From: Siphonodentalium dalli
Lineage: Eukaryota; Mollusca; Scaphopoda; Gadilida; Siphonodentaliidae
Assembly (NCBI GenBank): GCA_032622095.1
Contig: CP136063.1
Span: 268,331,426 to 268,395,425, forward strand
Direction of reading: 5' to 3'
DNA length: 64,000 bases
In this document: one piece after another, positions 1-11,200 of the stretch
Position numbering within the stretch: the stretch's first letter is position 1
How the letters are laid out: every line of letters begins with the position of its first letter
Position numbers and translations under genes: made by a program
Notes under the pieces: model-generated
Told to the model about the DNA's origin: nothing
Database searches by the model: none
The model's input: only the letters and a program-made list of their open reading frames with translations

Positions 1-646
1 TACCTGGTGTAACATATGTTTATTGTAATTATTTATTTATTTGCTGTTGAGAGGAGCAAGTTTTTCGCATGTCGCTGCTGCTATGCGTGTTATGTTTTAA
101 GAGGTGATCAATCTCTTAATATTGAATATAACACCTTCTGGGCGTTATCTGATACGAAATTCCATGAGTACACTGGCGCCTCGTGTACACTGGGCTTGCT
201 ATTATTGGATTATTATTTGATTCTTAAATGATGTTCAGAGTTTTTAATTTATAAGTGCATATTATATGTAAACGCTTCAAAGATATATTTGTATGAGTGA
301 TATTAAAGATGGTTTACTATCGAAATTTGATGGAAGTATTCATATATATTTATAGCCTATGTGTTGATTATATCTGGCGGTTAGTTTGGTGTATATTGCT
401 TGAGAGCGGGTTCCATGTTAGCAGAGATGTGTCTGTAATATATTACATTATGGGTGTATCAAGACAGAGGTTATGTGGTAGGTCCCTTGGGATTATCCAA
501 GAGTGTCTGCTTAAGTTGGTGTAGCGACTCGATTCGATACGGACGCTATCTGCCAATGTGGAATGAGTATATAAGGTGTGGGAATACCGACAAAAGTTAT
601 TTCTGACTTAATTTTCATTATGTCTGATTATTTGTTCTTTCTGTAG
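1..646. other. AT-rich left-flank DNA, no supported gene
   Basis: Short open frames are present, for example a 71-codon ATG frame starting at 16. None has a recognisable domain, a good initiation context or biased composition. The stretch ends in a pyrimidine-rich run and an AG at 645-646 that could be a splice acceptor for the candidate exon that follows. I see no repeat or RNA gene here. Confidence 0.5.
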
Positions 647-886
647 GCGGAACTTGCAGTGATCGAGATTGGTCACTATGAAGTGACTATGCAATATGTA
701 GATCATGTGTTGGCGTTCCATGATGCAATAGTTGCTGTTTGCCTGACTGGGGGTACCAGTGTCGACTGGGCGAGATATTTTAGCACAGTATCAGAGCTGG
801 AAAGATGCCAGACGGTCGTAAATCTCAGGTTGGAGATTCTGGAGGAAAGATGGAGGATCATGGACATTTGGTGCAACATCAGATAG
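647..886 (+). CDS. Candidate 3' terminal exon, product unknown
   Basis: Seen: a pyrimidine-rich tract ending in CTGTAG sits immediately before 647. From 647 the frame is open for 79 codons to a TAG at 884-886. AATAAA, the canonical polyadenylation hexamer, follows at about 892. The acceptor falls in phase 0 with the frame, which has no early ATG, so the piece would be an internal or last exon rather than a complete gene. The predicted peptide is mixed and acidic, with an E/R-rich end (LEILEERWRIMD), no obvious domain and no membrane segment. I do not recognise it. Acceptor, frame and poly(A) signal together are suggestive, but each is common by chance in AT-rich DNA. Whether it joins any exon outside the window, or the zinc-finger exon at 2285, cannot be told from the sequence. 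Confidence 0.25.
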   Translation, partial: AELAVIEIGHYEVTMQYVDHVLAFHDAIVAVCLTGGTSVDWARYFSTVSELERCQTVVNLRLEILEERWRIMDIWCNIR

Positions 887-2284
887 TGCTGTAATAAATC
901 TAGATGGACCTGCTGACTCATGACGAACTTGGATTGCCCATCGACAGAGAGCCGGCTTGCGATTAGCCAATAATAACATGAATTGATTTGTTTTTATGGT
1001 TATTCACTGTGTCAGCTTGTAGAAATAACATCTTGCTGATAAATTTAGTGAAAAGATTTTTTTTTGTAAAATTGCTAATTCACCAAAGGTGGAAATATTG
1101 GTGGAAATATAAAGAGTAACTTCTGTAAACGTGCTAAATCACCAAAGATTATTTAATTATAATTCAAAAATTGGTGGAAATATAAAGAGTAAATATATTA
1201 TTAGCCCACTCCCAAGAATTATTACAGAGTTAAGTAATGTTATAGATCGGGTTATCTAAGTTTTAAAATGAAGAGCGTTTGTTTGTTTGTTTTTTTAATA
1301 ATGGATTGATGTGTTGGATTTAGATTCCATACGTCATATATTAAAGAGCATTTTGTAGTTCGTTAGGGTTTCGTACTGTCACTCAAATCAATATGGTTTT
1401 AGCTGTTCCTTGGATACAAGTAGTGTATATAAATGTAACAATCAAGTCGCCGCGAAGTAAAGCCCCCGAATGGGTGATGCCTGGCGAGGTGATGCCTGGA
1501 GATATGTACGAACCTCAAGATGAGATGAGTCTAGTGAAAGCATGGTGTAATGGGATGTAGCTACGTCTTATATACTCTTTGGGATGAATATTAGATGAGG
1601 TATTTGGCAATACACATCGGGATTGGTTTTGGCGTTATTGTCATTTCCCATGACCATATTTGGGAGCCATTTTCATTGTGTGTATGTCTTCGCTGGGAGT
1701 AAGATGTGTAAGGTTTCATTAAGGAACCGAACACGAATATTTCAGTTTGGGGTTCTATATATTGGGACAGTCATATAGTTTGAATCAAGTTGTGGGATTA
1801 TAATGGGGTATGGGCAATTGTATATGGAGTTAATAAATCATCGGGTTTCAATTGTTCCTGTTAACTTTTGCCAAGGGTGCTGTGTGATATTTTGGGCTGG
1901 TTTTGTCGCGATACACTTTTCGATTTAAATACATTTACAAAAGTGGCTTTTTCGCTAAATGTGTATACATATAAGGATTAACTGTCATGTGGACTGTTTG
2001 TATGGATATGTAACCGTGAGGTAAGTGGTCATAAATTGTATGTAATTATTATTGCAATCTGTTTTGCCGGCAACAATACCTAGATCGTTGATATTTATAA
2101 ATTAATAAGTGCATCTTCACGTTTAAGACTATGCGATCGCAAATTTCATTTTTATTCAATAACACCCAACTCTTACCCATGTCCATATTTGCTATATAAT
2201 ATGTGAGTATCAGAATTGAAAACTTTGTAATTAGCGTTATTGCTATTATATATAGTTTTAATATATCATTTTTATATTTTTCAG
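887..2284. other. Intergenic or intronic AT-rich DNA with small direct repeats
   Basis: No supported gene. A 23-bp sequence containing GGTGGAAATATAAAGAG is duplicated exactly at 1097-1119 and 1170-1192. A short GGTGATGCCTGG motif is duplicated around 1470-1500. The last part, about 2230-2284, is T-rich and ends in TTTTTCAG, a strong splice-acceptor-like sequence for the zinc-finger exon. Confidence 0.5.
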
Positions 2285-2680
2285 ACAATTGCTTTGCCAG
2301 TTTTGCGGTGTGTTCTTTTCCACCAAGACCTCACTCGGACATCATGAATGCAGACATACGAACAGCGCCCAGTTCAGTTGTCAAAATTGCGGAGCAGGCT
2401 ATTACAGCAAGTGCCATTTGGAGTACCACGAGTGTGCTTTCCGGTGTGAAACTTGTGCGGCGTCTTTCTTGGGCGATTACGATTTGAAACGGCACTTGAA
2501 AAGAGAAATTAAAGAGCTGACATACAGTTTTGTGCACAGTAATCTCCAATTTGAACAGCCGTGCGACCTCTAGGACCACGTGGGCCCACATTCTGGGTAA
2601 AACTACATTTATGTTCAAAATGCCATAAGCATTTTTGTTTCAGGAGTGGTCTATGCAGACACATCAAATCCTGCCATTGA
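2285..2680 (+). pseudogene. Eroded C2H2 zinc-finger exon (five finger units)
   Basis: Seen: a textbook acceptor (T-rich tract, TTTTTCAG) ends at 2284 and a zinc-finger reading frame opens directly after it, without an ATG. Finger 1 has C-x2-C-x12-H-x3-H (CQFC at 2295, ending HHECRH). Finger 2 has C-x2-C-x12-H, then HEC in place of the normal H-x3-H. Finger 3 has C-x2-C-x12-H, but the last histidine is glutamate (HLKRE). Finger 4 keeps the spacing and both histidines (2577, 2589), but its two cysteines read F and S and a TAG interrupts it at 2571-2573. A one-base loss near 2595-2598 shifts the frame. A fifth finger (CSKC...RHIKSCH, 2612-2677) is intact in the new frame and ends at TGA 2678-2680. 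Known: C2H2 arrays usually bind DNA in the nucleus. Inference: this is the last exon of a dead zinc-finger gene. It could still be partly expressed up to the TAG. Confidence 0.7.
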
Positions 2681-3445
2681 TTATATATAAGACATTAATT
2701 TATGATCGAGACGAACAGAAATCGAACTATGTAATCAATATAATTTCAAACATTTTTTAATTATAGGAATTATGTAATATGCATCTTATGAAATAACACG
2801 TGATAATAGTACTGTTATGATGTGCACATACACATTAATTTAACTTTTATTTGCGTTTAATGCAATCAAAATAAGTAATGGATCTTTAAGGTTTGGAGAA
2901 TATATTAAAGAAATGTTTATGTTTTTTTCGTTAACTATCGTTAACAAATTTATTTTTATATTGTTAAGTCTAAAGCAAATTTATTTGTATATTGTTAAAT
3001 CTTAGGTAAAATTATGTATGCACACAATATGTATATTGTTTCTTTGATATGTTCTTATTAATTTACAATAGCTAAGGTCAGCTATAAATGTGTAAATGTT
3101 ATGTGATAATTTTCTGATAAACGATTATTGTTCAAGTGTGCCTTCTTTTATCTGGCATGTGGTATATCTCCTAGCCGTGATCATGGTAGTAAAATGTCAC
3201 TTTCTGTGGTGATGGGGTGGGCTGCATCCCATTTGACAGTCTTTGATTGTTACCTTTGTTGTCTTAGGGCTAAAACTTATTAGTGTTGCAATATCAGGTA
3301 CAGCGAAACTGATTGCCGAAATATGTGGATTGCAATGTCATTTTTTTTTTTTTTTGTGTGTTATGTCTGGGAAACCCTCTAGCCACGTCCCTGATGGCCG
3401 GGATGTATGTGTCAACACTGCGGATTATGTGTTCAATATTACTAT
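2681..3445. other. AT-rich DNA between the zinc-finger remnant and the satellite
   Basis: No gene is supported. A 31-bp AT-rich unit is tandemly duplicated at 2946-3007 (copies start at 2946 and 2977). A T14-type homopolymer lies near 3340. The sequence passes into satellite at about 3446 without a recognisable element end. Confidence 0.5.
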
Positions 3446-5564
3446 GAATATCTTCCCCCCACCAGCACCTACATGACAAAAAAATAATCTTATGGTTGTA
3501 TCGCTTGTTTTGCTTAATACAGTCATGAAACAGCGAGAAATTAACTTCTTCAGAGAACAAGTTTTTTAGTCAGGGTTTGGGATGGGGGAAGATGTCCAGG
3601 TCAGGATATCTTCCCACCACCCAGCACCTACATGACAAAAAATAATCTTATGGTTTTATCGCTTGTTTTGCTTTATATAGTCATGAAACCGCGAGAAATT
3701 GATTTCTTCTGAGAACAAGTTTTTTAAGTCAGGGTTTGGGATGGGGGAAGATGTCTAAGATAGGATATCTTCCACCACCCAGCACCTACATGACAAAAAA
3801 ATAATCTTATGGTTTTATCGCTTGTTTTGCTTTATATAGTCATGAAACAGCGAGAAATTAACTTCTACTGAGAACAAGTTTTTTGAGTTAGGGTTTGGGG
3901 TGGGGGGAGATGTCCAGGTCAGGATATCTCCCCCCACACAGCACCTACATGACAAAAAAAATAATCTTATGGTTTTATCGCTCGTTTTGCTTTATATAGT
4001 CATGAAACAGCGAGAAATTAACTTATTCTGAGAACAAGTCTTTTGAGTCAGGGTTTGGGATGGGGGAAGATGTCTAAGACAGGATATCTTCCACCACCCA
4101 GCACCTACATGACAAAAAAATAATCTTATGGTTTTATCGCTTGTTTTGCTTTATATAGTCATGAAACAGCGAGAAATTAACTTCTACTGAGAATAAGTTT
4201 CTTGAGTCAGGGTTTGCGGTGGGGGGAGATGTCCAGGTCAGGATATCTCCCCCACACAGCACCTACATGACAAACAAATAATATTATGGTTGTATTGCTT
4301 GTTTTGCTTTATATAGTCATGAAACAGCGAGAAATTAACTTCTTCTGAGAACAAGTTTTTTGACTCAGAGTTTGGGGTGGGGCGAAATGTCCAGGTCAGA
4401 ATATCTTCCCCCCACACAGCACATACATGAAAACAAAATAATCTTATGGTTTTATCCCTTGTTTTTGCTTTATATAGTCATGAAACAGCGAGAAATTTAC
4501 TTCTTCTGAGAAAAGTTTTTTGAGTGAGGGTTTGGGGTGGGGGGGGGGAGATGTCCAGGTCAAGATATCTTCCCCCACCCAGCACCTACATGACAAAAAA
4601 ATAATCTTATGGTTTTATCGCTTGTTTTGCTTTATATTGTCATGGAACAGCAAGAAATTAACTTCTTCTGAGAACAAGTGTTTTGAGTCAGGGTTTGGGA
4701 TGGCGGAAGATGTCCAGGACAGGATATCTTCCCACCACCCAGCACCTACATGACAAAAAAATAATCTTATGGGTTTATCGCTTCTTTTGCTTTACATAAT
4801 CATGAAACAGCGAGAAATTAACTTCTACTGAGAACAAGTTTTTTGAGTCAGGGTTTGGGGTGGGAGGGGAGATGTCCAGGTCAGGATATCTCCCCCCAAC
4901 CCAGCACCTACATGACAATAAAAATAATCTTATGGTTTTATCGCTTGTTTTGCTTTATACAGTCATGAAACAGCGAGAAATTTACTTCTTCTGAGAACAA
5001 CTTTTTTGAGTCAGGGTTTGGGGTGGGGGAATATGTCCAGGTCAGGATATCTCCCCCACCCAGCACCAACATGACAAAAAAATAATCTTATGGTTTTATC
5101 GCTTGTTTTTGCTTTATATAGTCATGAAACAGCGAGAAATTAACTTCTTCTGAGAACAAGTTTTTTGACTCAGGGTTTGGGGTGGGGGGAGATGTCCAGG
5201 TCAGGATATCTTCCCCCACCCAGCACCTACATGACAAAAAAATAATCTTATGGTTTTATCACTAGTTTTTTCTTTATATAGTCATGAAACAGCGAGAAAC
5301 TAACTTCTTCAGAGAACAAATTTTTTTGACTCAGGGTTTGGGGTGGGTGGGGGCGGGGTTAGATGTCCAGGTCAGGATATCCCCCCCCCCACCCAGCACA
5401 TACATGACAAAAAAATAATCTTATGGTTTTATCGCTTGTTTTGCTTTATGTATTCATGAATCTGCGAGAAATTTACTTCTTCTGAGAACAAGTATTTTGA
5501 GTTAGAGTTTGGGGTGGGGGAAAGATGTCCAGGTCAGGATATCTCCCCCCACCCAGCACCTACA
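3446..5564. repeat. Diverged left-edge monomers of the satellite
   Basis: About 13 monomers carry many private substitutions and small indels (for example ACATACATGAAAAC near 4425 and ATCCCTTGTTTTTGC near 4455), and I saw no long-range repeat order among them. The first copy starts inside the C-rich half of the palindrome (ATATCTTCCCCCC, from about 3446). Diverged array edges are expected where unequal exchange seldom homogenises the outermost copies. Confidence 0.75.
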
Positions 5565-7428
5565 TGACTAGAAAATAATCTTATGGTTTGATCGATTGTT
5601 TTTGCTTTATATAGTCATGAAACGGCGATAAATTAACTTCTTCTGAGAACAAGTTTTTTGACTCAGGGTTTGGGGTGGGGGGAGATGTTCAGGTCAGGAT
5701 ATCGTCCCCCACCCAGCACCTACATGACAAAAAAATAATCTTTGGTTTTATTGCTTGTTTTTGCTTTATATAGTCATGAAACAGCAAGAAATTAACTTCT
5801 TCAGAGAACAAGTTTTTTGATTCAGGGTTTGGGATGGGGGAAGATGTCCAGGTCAGGATTTCCCCCCCCCCACCCAGCACATACATGACAAAAAAAATAA
5901 TCTTATGGTTTTATCGCTTGTTTTGTTTTATATATTCATGAATCTGCGAGAAATTTACTTCTTCTGAGAACAACTTTTTTGAGTCAGGGTTTGGGGTGGG
6001 GGGAGATGTCCAGGTCAGGATATCTTCCCCCACCCAGCACCTACATGACAAAAAAATAATCTTATGGTTTTATCGCTTGTTTTTGCTTTATATAGTCATG
6101 AAACAGCGAGAAATTATCTTCTTCTGAGAACAAGTTTTTTGAGTCAGGGTTTGGGGTGGGTGGGAGATGTCCAGGTCATGATATCTCCCCCCTCACAGCA
6201 CCTACATGACAAGCAAATAATCTTATGGTTGTATTGCTTGTTTTGCTTTATATAGTCATGAAACAGCGAGAAATTAACTTCTTCTGAGAACAAGTTTTTT
6301 GACTCAGGGTTTGGGGTGGGGAAGATGTCCAAGTCAGGATATCTTCACCCCCACAGCACCTACATGACAAAAAATAATCTTATGGTTTTATCGCTTGTTT
6401 TGCTTTATATAGTCATGAAACAGCGAGAAATTAACTTCTTCTGAGAACAAGTTTTTTGACTCAGGGTTTGGGGTGGGGGGAGATGTCCAGGTCAGGATAT
6501 CTTCCCCCCACCCAGCACCTACATGACAAAAAAATAATCTTATGGTTTTATCGCTTTTTTTGCTTTATATAGTCATGAAACAGCGAGAAATTAACTTCTT
6601 CTGAGAACAAGTTTTTTGACTCAGGGTTTGGGGTGGGGGGAGATGTCCATGTCAGGATATCTTCCCCCCACCCAGCACCTACAAGACTAACAAATAATCT
6701 TATGGTTTTATCGTTTGTTTTGCTTTATATAGTCATGAAACAGCGAGAAATTAACTTCTTCTGAGAACAAGTTTTTTGACTCAGGGTTTGGGGTGGGGGG
6801 AGATGTCCAGGTCAGGATATCTCCCCCCCCACACAGCACCTACATGAAAAACAAATAATCTTATGGTTGTATTGCTTGTTTTGCTTTATATAGTCATGAA
6901 ACAGCGAGAAATTAACTTCTTCTGAGAACAAGTTCTTTGACTCAGGGTTTGGTGTGGGAGAGATGTCCAGGTCAGGATATCTTCCCCCCACACAGCACCT
7001 ACATGACAACAAAATAATCTTCCGGTTTTATCGCTTGTTTTTGCTTTATATAGTCATGAAACAGCGAGAAATTAACTTCTTCTGAGAACAAGTTTTTTGA
7101 CTCAGGGTTTTGGGTGGGGGGGAGATGTCCAGGTCAGGATATCTTCCCCCACCCAGCACCTACATGGCAACAAAATAATCTTATGGTTTTATCGCTTGTT
7201 TTGCTTTATATAGTCATGAAACAGCGAGAAATTAACTTCTTCTGAGAAAAAGATTTTTGAGTCAGGGTTTGGGGTGGGGGAGATGTCCAGGTCAGGATAT
7301 CTCCCCCACCCAGAACCTACATGACAAAAAAATAATCTTATGGTTTTATCGCTTGTTTTGCTTTATATAGTTATGAAACAGCGAGAAATTAACTTCTTCT
7401 GAGAACAAGTTTTTTGACTCAGGGTTTG

Positions 7429-7471
7429 GGGTGGGGGGAGATGTCCAGGTCAGGATATCTTCCCCCCACCC
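7429..7471. repeat. Representative palindrome of the satellite monomer
   Basis: The left arm 7429-7446 (GGGTGGGGGGAGATGTCC) is followed by AGGTCA (7447-7452) and the right arm 7453-7471, whose reverse complement is GGGTGGGGGGAAGATATCC. The arms pair over about 17 bases with one bulge and one G:T-type mismatch, leaving a six-base loop. Most of the monomers I examined have a version of this. It could form a cruciform in DNA or a hairpin in a transcript of either strand. Confidence 0.85.
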
Positions 7472-8234
7472 AGCACCTACATGACAAAAAAATAATCTTA
7501 TGGTTTTATCGCTTGTTTTGCTTTATATAGTCATGAAACAGCGAGAAATTAACTTCTTCTGAGAACAAGTTTTTTGACTCAGGGTTTGGGGTGGGGGGAG
7601 ATGTCCATGTCAGGATATCTTCCCCCCACCCAGCACCTACAAGACTAACAAATAATCTTATGGTTTTATCGTTTGTTTTGCTTTAAATAGTCATGAAACA
7701 GCGAGAAATTAACTTCTTCAGAGAACAAGTTTTTTGAGTCAGGGTTTGGGATGGGGGAAGATGTCAAGTTCAGGATATCTTCCCACCACCCAGCACCTAC
7801 ATGACTACAAAATAATCTTATGGTATTATCGCTTGTTTTGCTTTATATAGTCATGAAACAGCGAGATATTAATTTCTTCTGAGAACAAGTTTTTTAAGTC
7901 AGGGTTTGGGGTGGGGGGGAGGTAGATGTCCAGGTCAGGATGTCCCCCCCCACACCCAGCACCTACATGACAAAAAAATAATCTTATGGTTTTATCGCTT
8001 GTTTTGCTTTATGTATTCATGAATCTGCGAGAAATTTACTTCTTCTGAGAACAAGTATTTTGAGTCAGAGTTTGGGGTGGGGGGAAGATGTCCAGGTCAG
8101 GATATCTCCACCCCCCCCCACCCAGCACCTACATGACTAGAAAATAATCTTATGGTTTGATCGCTTGTTTTTGCTTTATATAGTCATGAAACAGCGAGAA
8201 ATTAACTTCTTCTGAGAACAAGTTTTTTGACTCA

Positions 8235-8253
8235 GGGTTTGGGGTGGGGTGGG
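8235..8253 (+). other. Representative G-quadruplex motif in the satellite
   Basis: GGG-TTT-GGGG-T-GGGG-T-GGG is four G tracts with loops of 3, 1 and 1, which fits the standard G3+N1-7 quadruplex rule. The same sequence recurs in many monomers (for example 11930-11950, 19299 region, 33905 region, 42550 region), always on the plus strand. Other monomers have GGG, GGGG and one run of six to nineteen G. The complementary strand offers C tracts. Confidence 0.8.
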
Positions 8254-11200
8254 AGATGTCCAGGTCAGGATATCTTCCCCCACCCAGCACCTACATGACA
8301 AAAAAATAATCTTATGGTTTTTTCGTTTGTTTTTGCTTTATATAGTCATGAAACAGCGAGAAATTAATTTCTTCTGAGAACAAGTTTTTTGATTCAGGGT
8401 TTGGGATGGGGGAAGATGTACAGGTCAGGCTATTCCCCCCCCCACCAGCACCTACATGAGAAAAAATAATCTTATGGTTTTATCGCTTGTTTTGTTTTAT
8501 ATATTCATGAATCTGCGAGAAATTTACTTCTTCTGAGAACAACTTTTTTGAGTCAGGGTTTGGGGTGGGTGGGGAAGATGTCCAGGTCAGGATATCTTCC
8601 CCCACCCAGCACCTACATGACAAAAAAATAATCTTATGGTTTTATCGCTTGTTTTGCTTTATATAGTCATGAAACAGCGCGAAATTAACTTCTTCTGAGA
8701 ACAAGTTTTTTGACTCAGGGTTTGGGGTGGGGGGAGATGTCCAGGTCAGGATATCTTCCCCCCACCCAGCACCTACATGACAAAAAAATAATCTTATGGT
8801 TTTATCGCTTGTTTTTTCTTTATATAGTCATGAAACAGCGAGAAATTAACTTCTTCTGAGAACACATTTTTTGACTCAGGGTTTGGGGTGGGGGGAGATG
8901 TCCATGTCAGGATATCTTCCCAATACCCAGCACCTACAAGACAAAAAAATAATCTTATGGTTTTATCGCTTGTTTTGCATTAAATAGTCATGAAACAGCG
9001 AGAAATTAACTTCTTCAGAGAACAAGTTTTTTGAGTCAGGGTTTGGGATGGGGGAAGATGTCAAGTTCAGGATATCTTCCCACCACCCAGCACCTACATG
9101 ACAACAAAATAATCTTATGGTTTTATCGCTTGTTTTGCTTTATATAGTCATGAAACAGCGAGAAATTAATTTCTTCTGAGAACAAGTTTTTTAAGTCAGG
9201 GTTTGGGGGGGGGTTAGATGTCCAGGTCAGGATGTCCCCCCCCCCACCCAGCACATACATGACAAAAAAATAATCTTATGGTTTTATCGCTTGTTTTGCT
9301 TTATGTATTCATGAATCTGCGAGAAATTTACTTCTGATGAAAACAAGTATTTTGAGTCAGAGTTTGGGGTGGGGGGAAGATGTCCAGGTCAGGATATCTC
9401 CCCCACACACAGCACCTACATGACTAGAAAATAATCTTATGGTTTGATCGCTTGTTTTTGCTTTATATAGTTATGAAACAGCGAGAAATTAACTTCTTCT
9501 GAGAACAAGTTTTTTGACTCAGGGTTTGAGGTGGGGGAAAATGTCCAGGTCAGGATATCGTCCCCCACACAGCACCTACATGACAAAAAAATAATCTTTG
9601 GTTTTATTGCTTGTTTTTGCTTTATATAGTCATGAAACAGCAAGAAATTAACTTCTTCAGAGAACAAGTTTTTTGATTCAGGGTTTGGGGTGGGGGAAAA
9701 TGTCCAGGTCAGGATATCGTCCCCCACTCAGCACCTACATGACAAAAAAATAATCTTTGGTTTTATTGCTTGTTTTTGCTTTATATAGTCATGAAACAGC
9801 AAGAAATTAACTTCTTCAGAGAACAAGTTTTTTGATTCAGGGTTTGGATGGGGGAAGATGTACAGGTCAGGATATCCCCCCCACCCAGCACCTACATGAC
9901 AACAAAATAATCTTATGGTTTTATCGCTTGTTTTGTTTTATATATTCATGAATCTGCGAGAAATTAACTTCTTCTGAGAACAAGTTTTTTGACTCAGGGT
10001 TTGGGGTGGGGAAGATGTCCAAGTCAGGATATCTTCACCCCCACAGCACCTACATGACAAAAAATAATCTTATGGTTTTATCGCTTGTTTTGCTTTATAT
10101 AGTCATGAAACAGCGAGAAATTAACTTCTTCTGAGAACAAGTTTTTTGACTCAGGGTTTGGGGTGGGGGGAGATGTCCAGGTCAGGATATCTTCCCCCCA
10201 CCCAGCACCTACATGACAAAAAAATAATCTTATGGTTTTATCGCTTGTTTTGCTTTATATAGTCATGAAACAGCGAGAAATTAACTTCTTCTGAGAACAA
10301 GTTTTTTGACTCAGGGTTTGGGGTGGGGGGAGATGTCCATGTCAGGATATCTTCCCCCCACCCAGCACCTACAAGACTAACAAATAATCTTATGGTTTTA
10401 TCGTTTGTTTTGCTTTATATAGTCATGAAACAGCGAGAAATTAACTTCTTCTGAGAACAAGTTTTTTGACTCAGGGTTTGGGGTGGGGGGAGATGTCCAG
10501 GTCAGGATATCTCCCCCCCCCCACACAGCACCTACATGAAAAACAAATAATCTTATGGTTGTATTGCTTGTTTTGCTTTATATAGTCATGAAACAGCGAG
10601 AAATTAACTTCTTCTGAGAACAAGTTCTTTGACTCAGGGTTTGGTGTGGGAGAGATGTCCAGGTCAGGATATCTTCCCCCCACACAGCACCTACATGACA
10701 ACAAAATAATCTTCCGGTTTTATCGCTTGTTTTTGCTTTATATAGTCATGAAACAGCGAGAAATTAACTTCTTCTGAGAACAAGTTTTTTGACTCAGGGT
10801 TTTGGGTGGGGGGGAGATGTCCAGGTCAGGATATCTTCCCCCACCCAGCACCTACATGGCAACAAAATAATCTTATGGTTTTATCGCTTGTTTTGCTTTA
10901 TATAGTCATGAAACAGCGAGAAATTAACTTCTTCTGAGAAAAAGATTTTTGAGTCAGGGTTTGGGGTGGGGGAGATGTCCAGGTCAGGATATCTCCCCCA
11001 CCCAGAACCTACATGACAAAAAAATAATCTTATGGTTTTATCGCTTGTTTTGCTTTATATAGTTATGAAACAGCGAGAAATTAACTTCTTCTGAGAACAA
11101 GTTTTTTGACTCAGGGTTTGGGGTGGGGGGAGATGTCCAGGTCAGGATATCTTCCCCCCACCCAGCACCTACATGACAAAAAAATAATCTTATGGTTTTA

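Noticed and set aside
4340-4400. Telomere-like GGGTTTGGGG
   Set aside because: It occurs once per 160-bp unit inside a longer monomer and is not a tandem short telomeric repeat.
9325-9345. Hammerhead ribozyme core (CTGATGA) in a satellite variant near 9333, 13028 and 16729
   Set aside because: CTGATGA occurs, but no GAAA with flanking helices in the needed arrangement follows, and most monomers have CTGAGAA.
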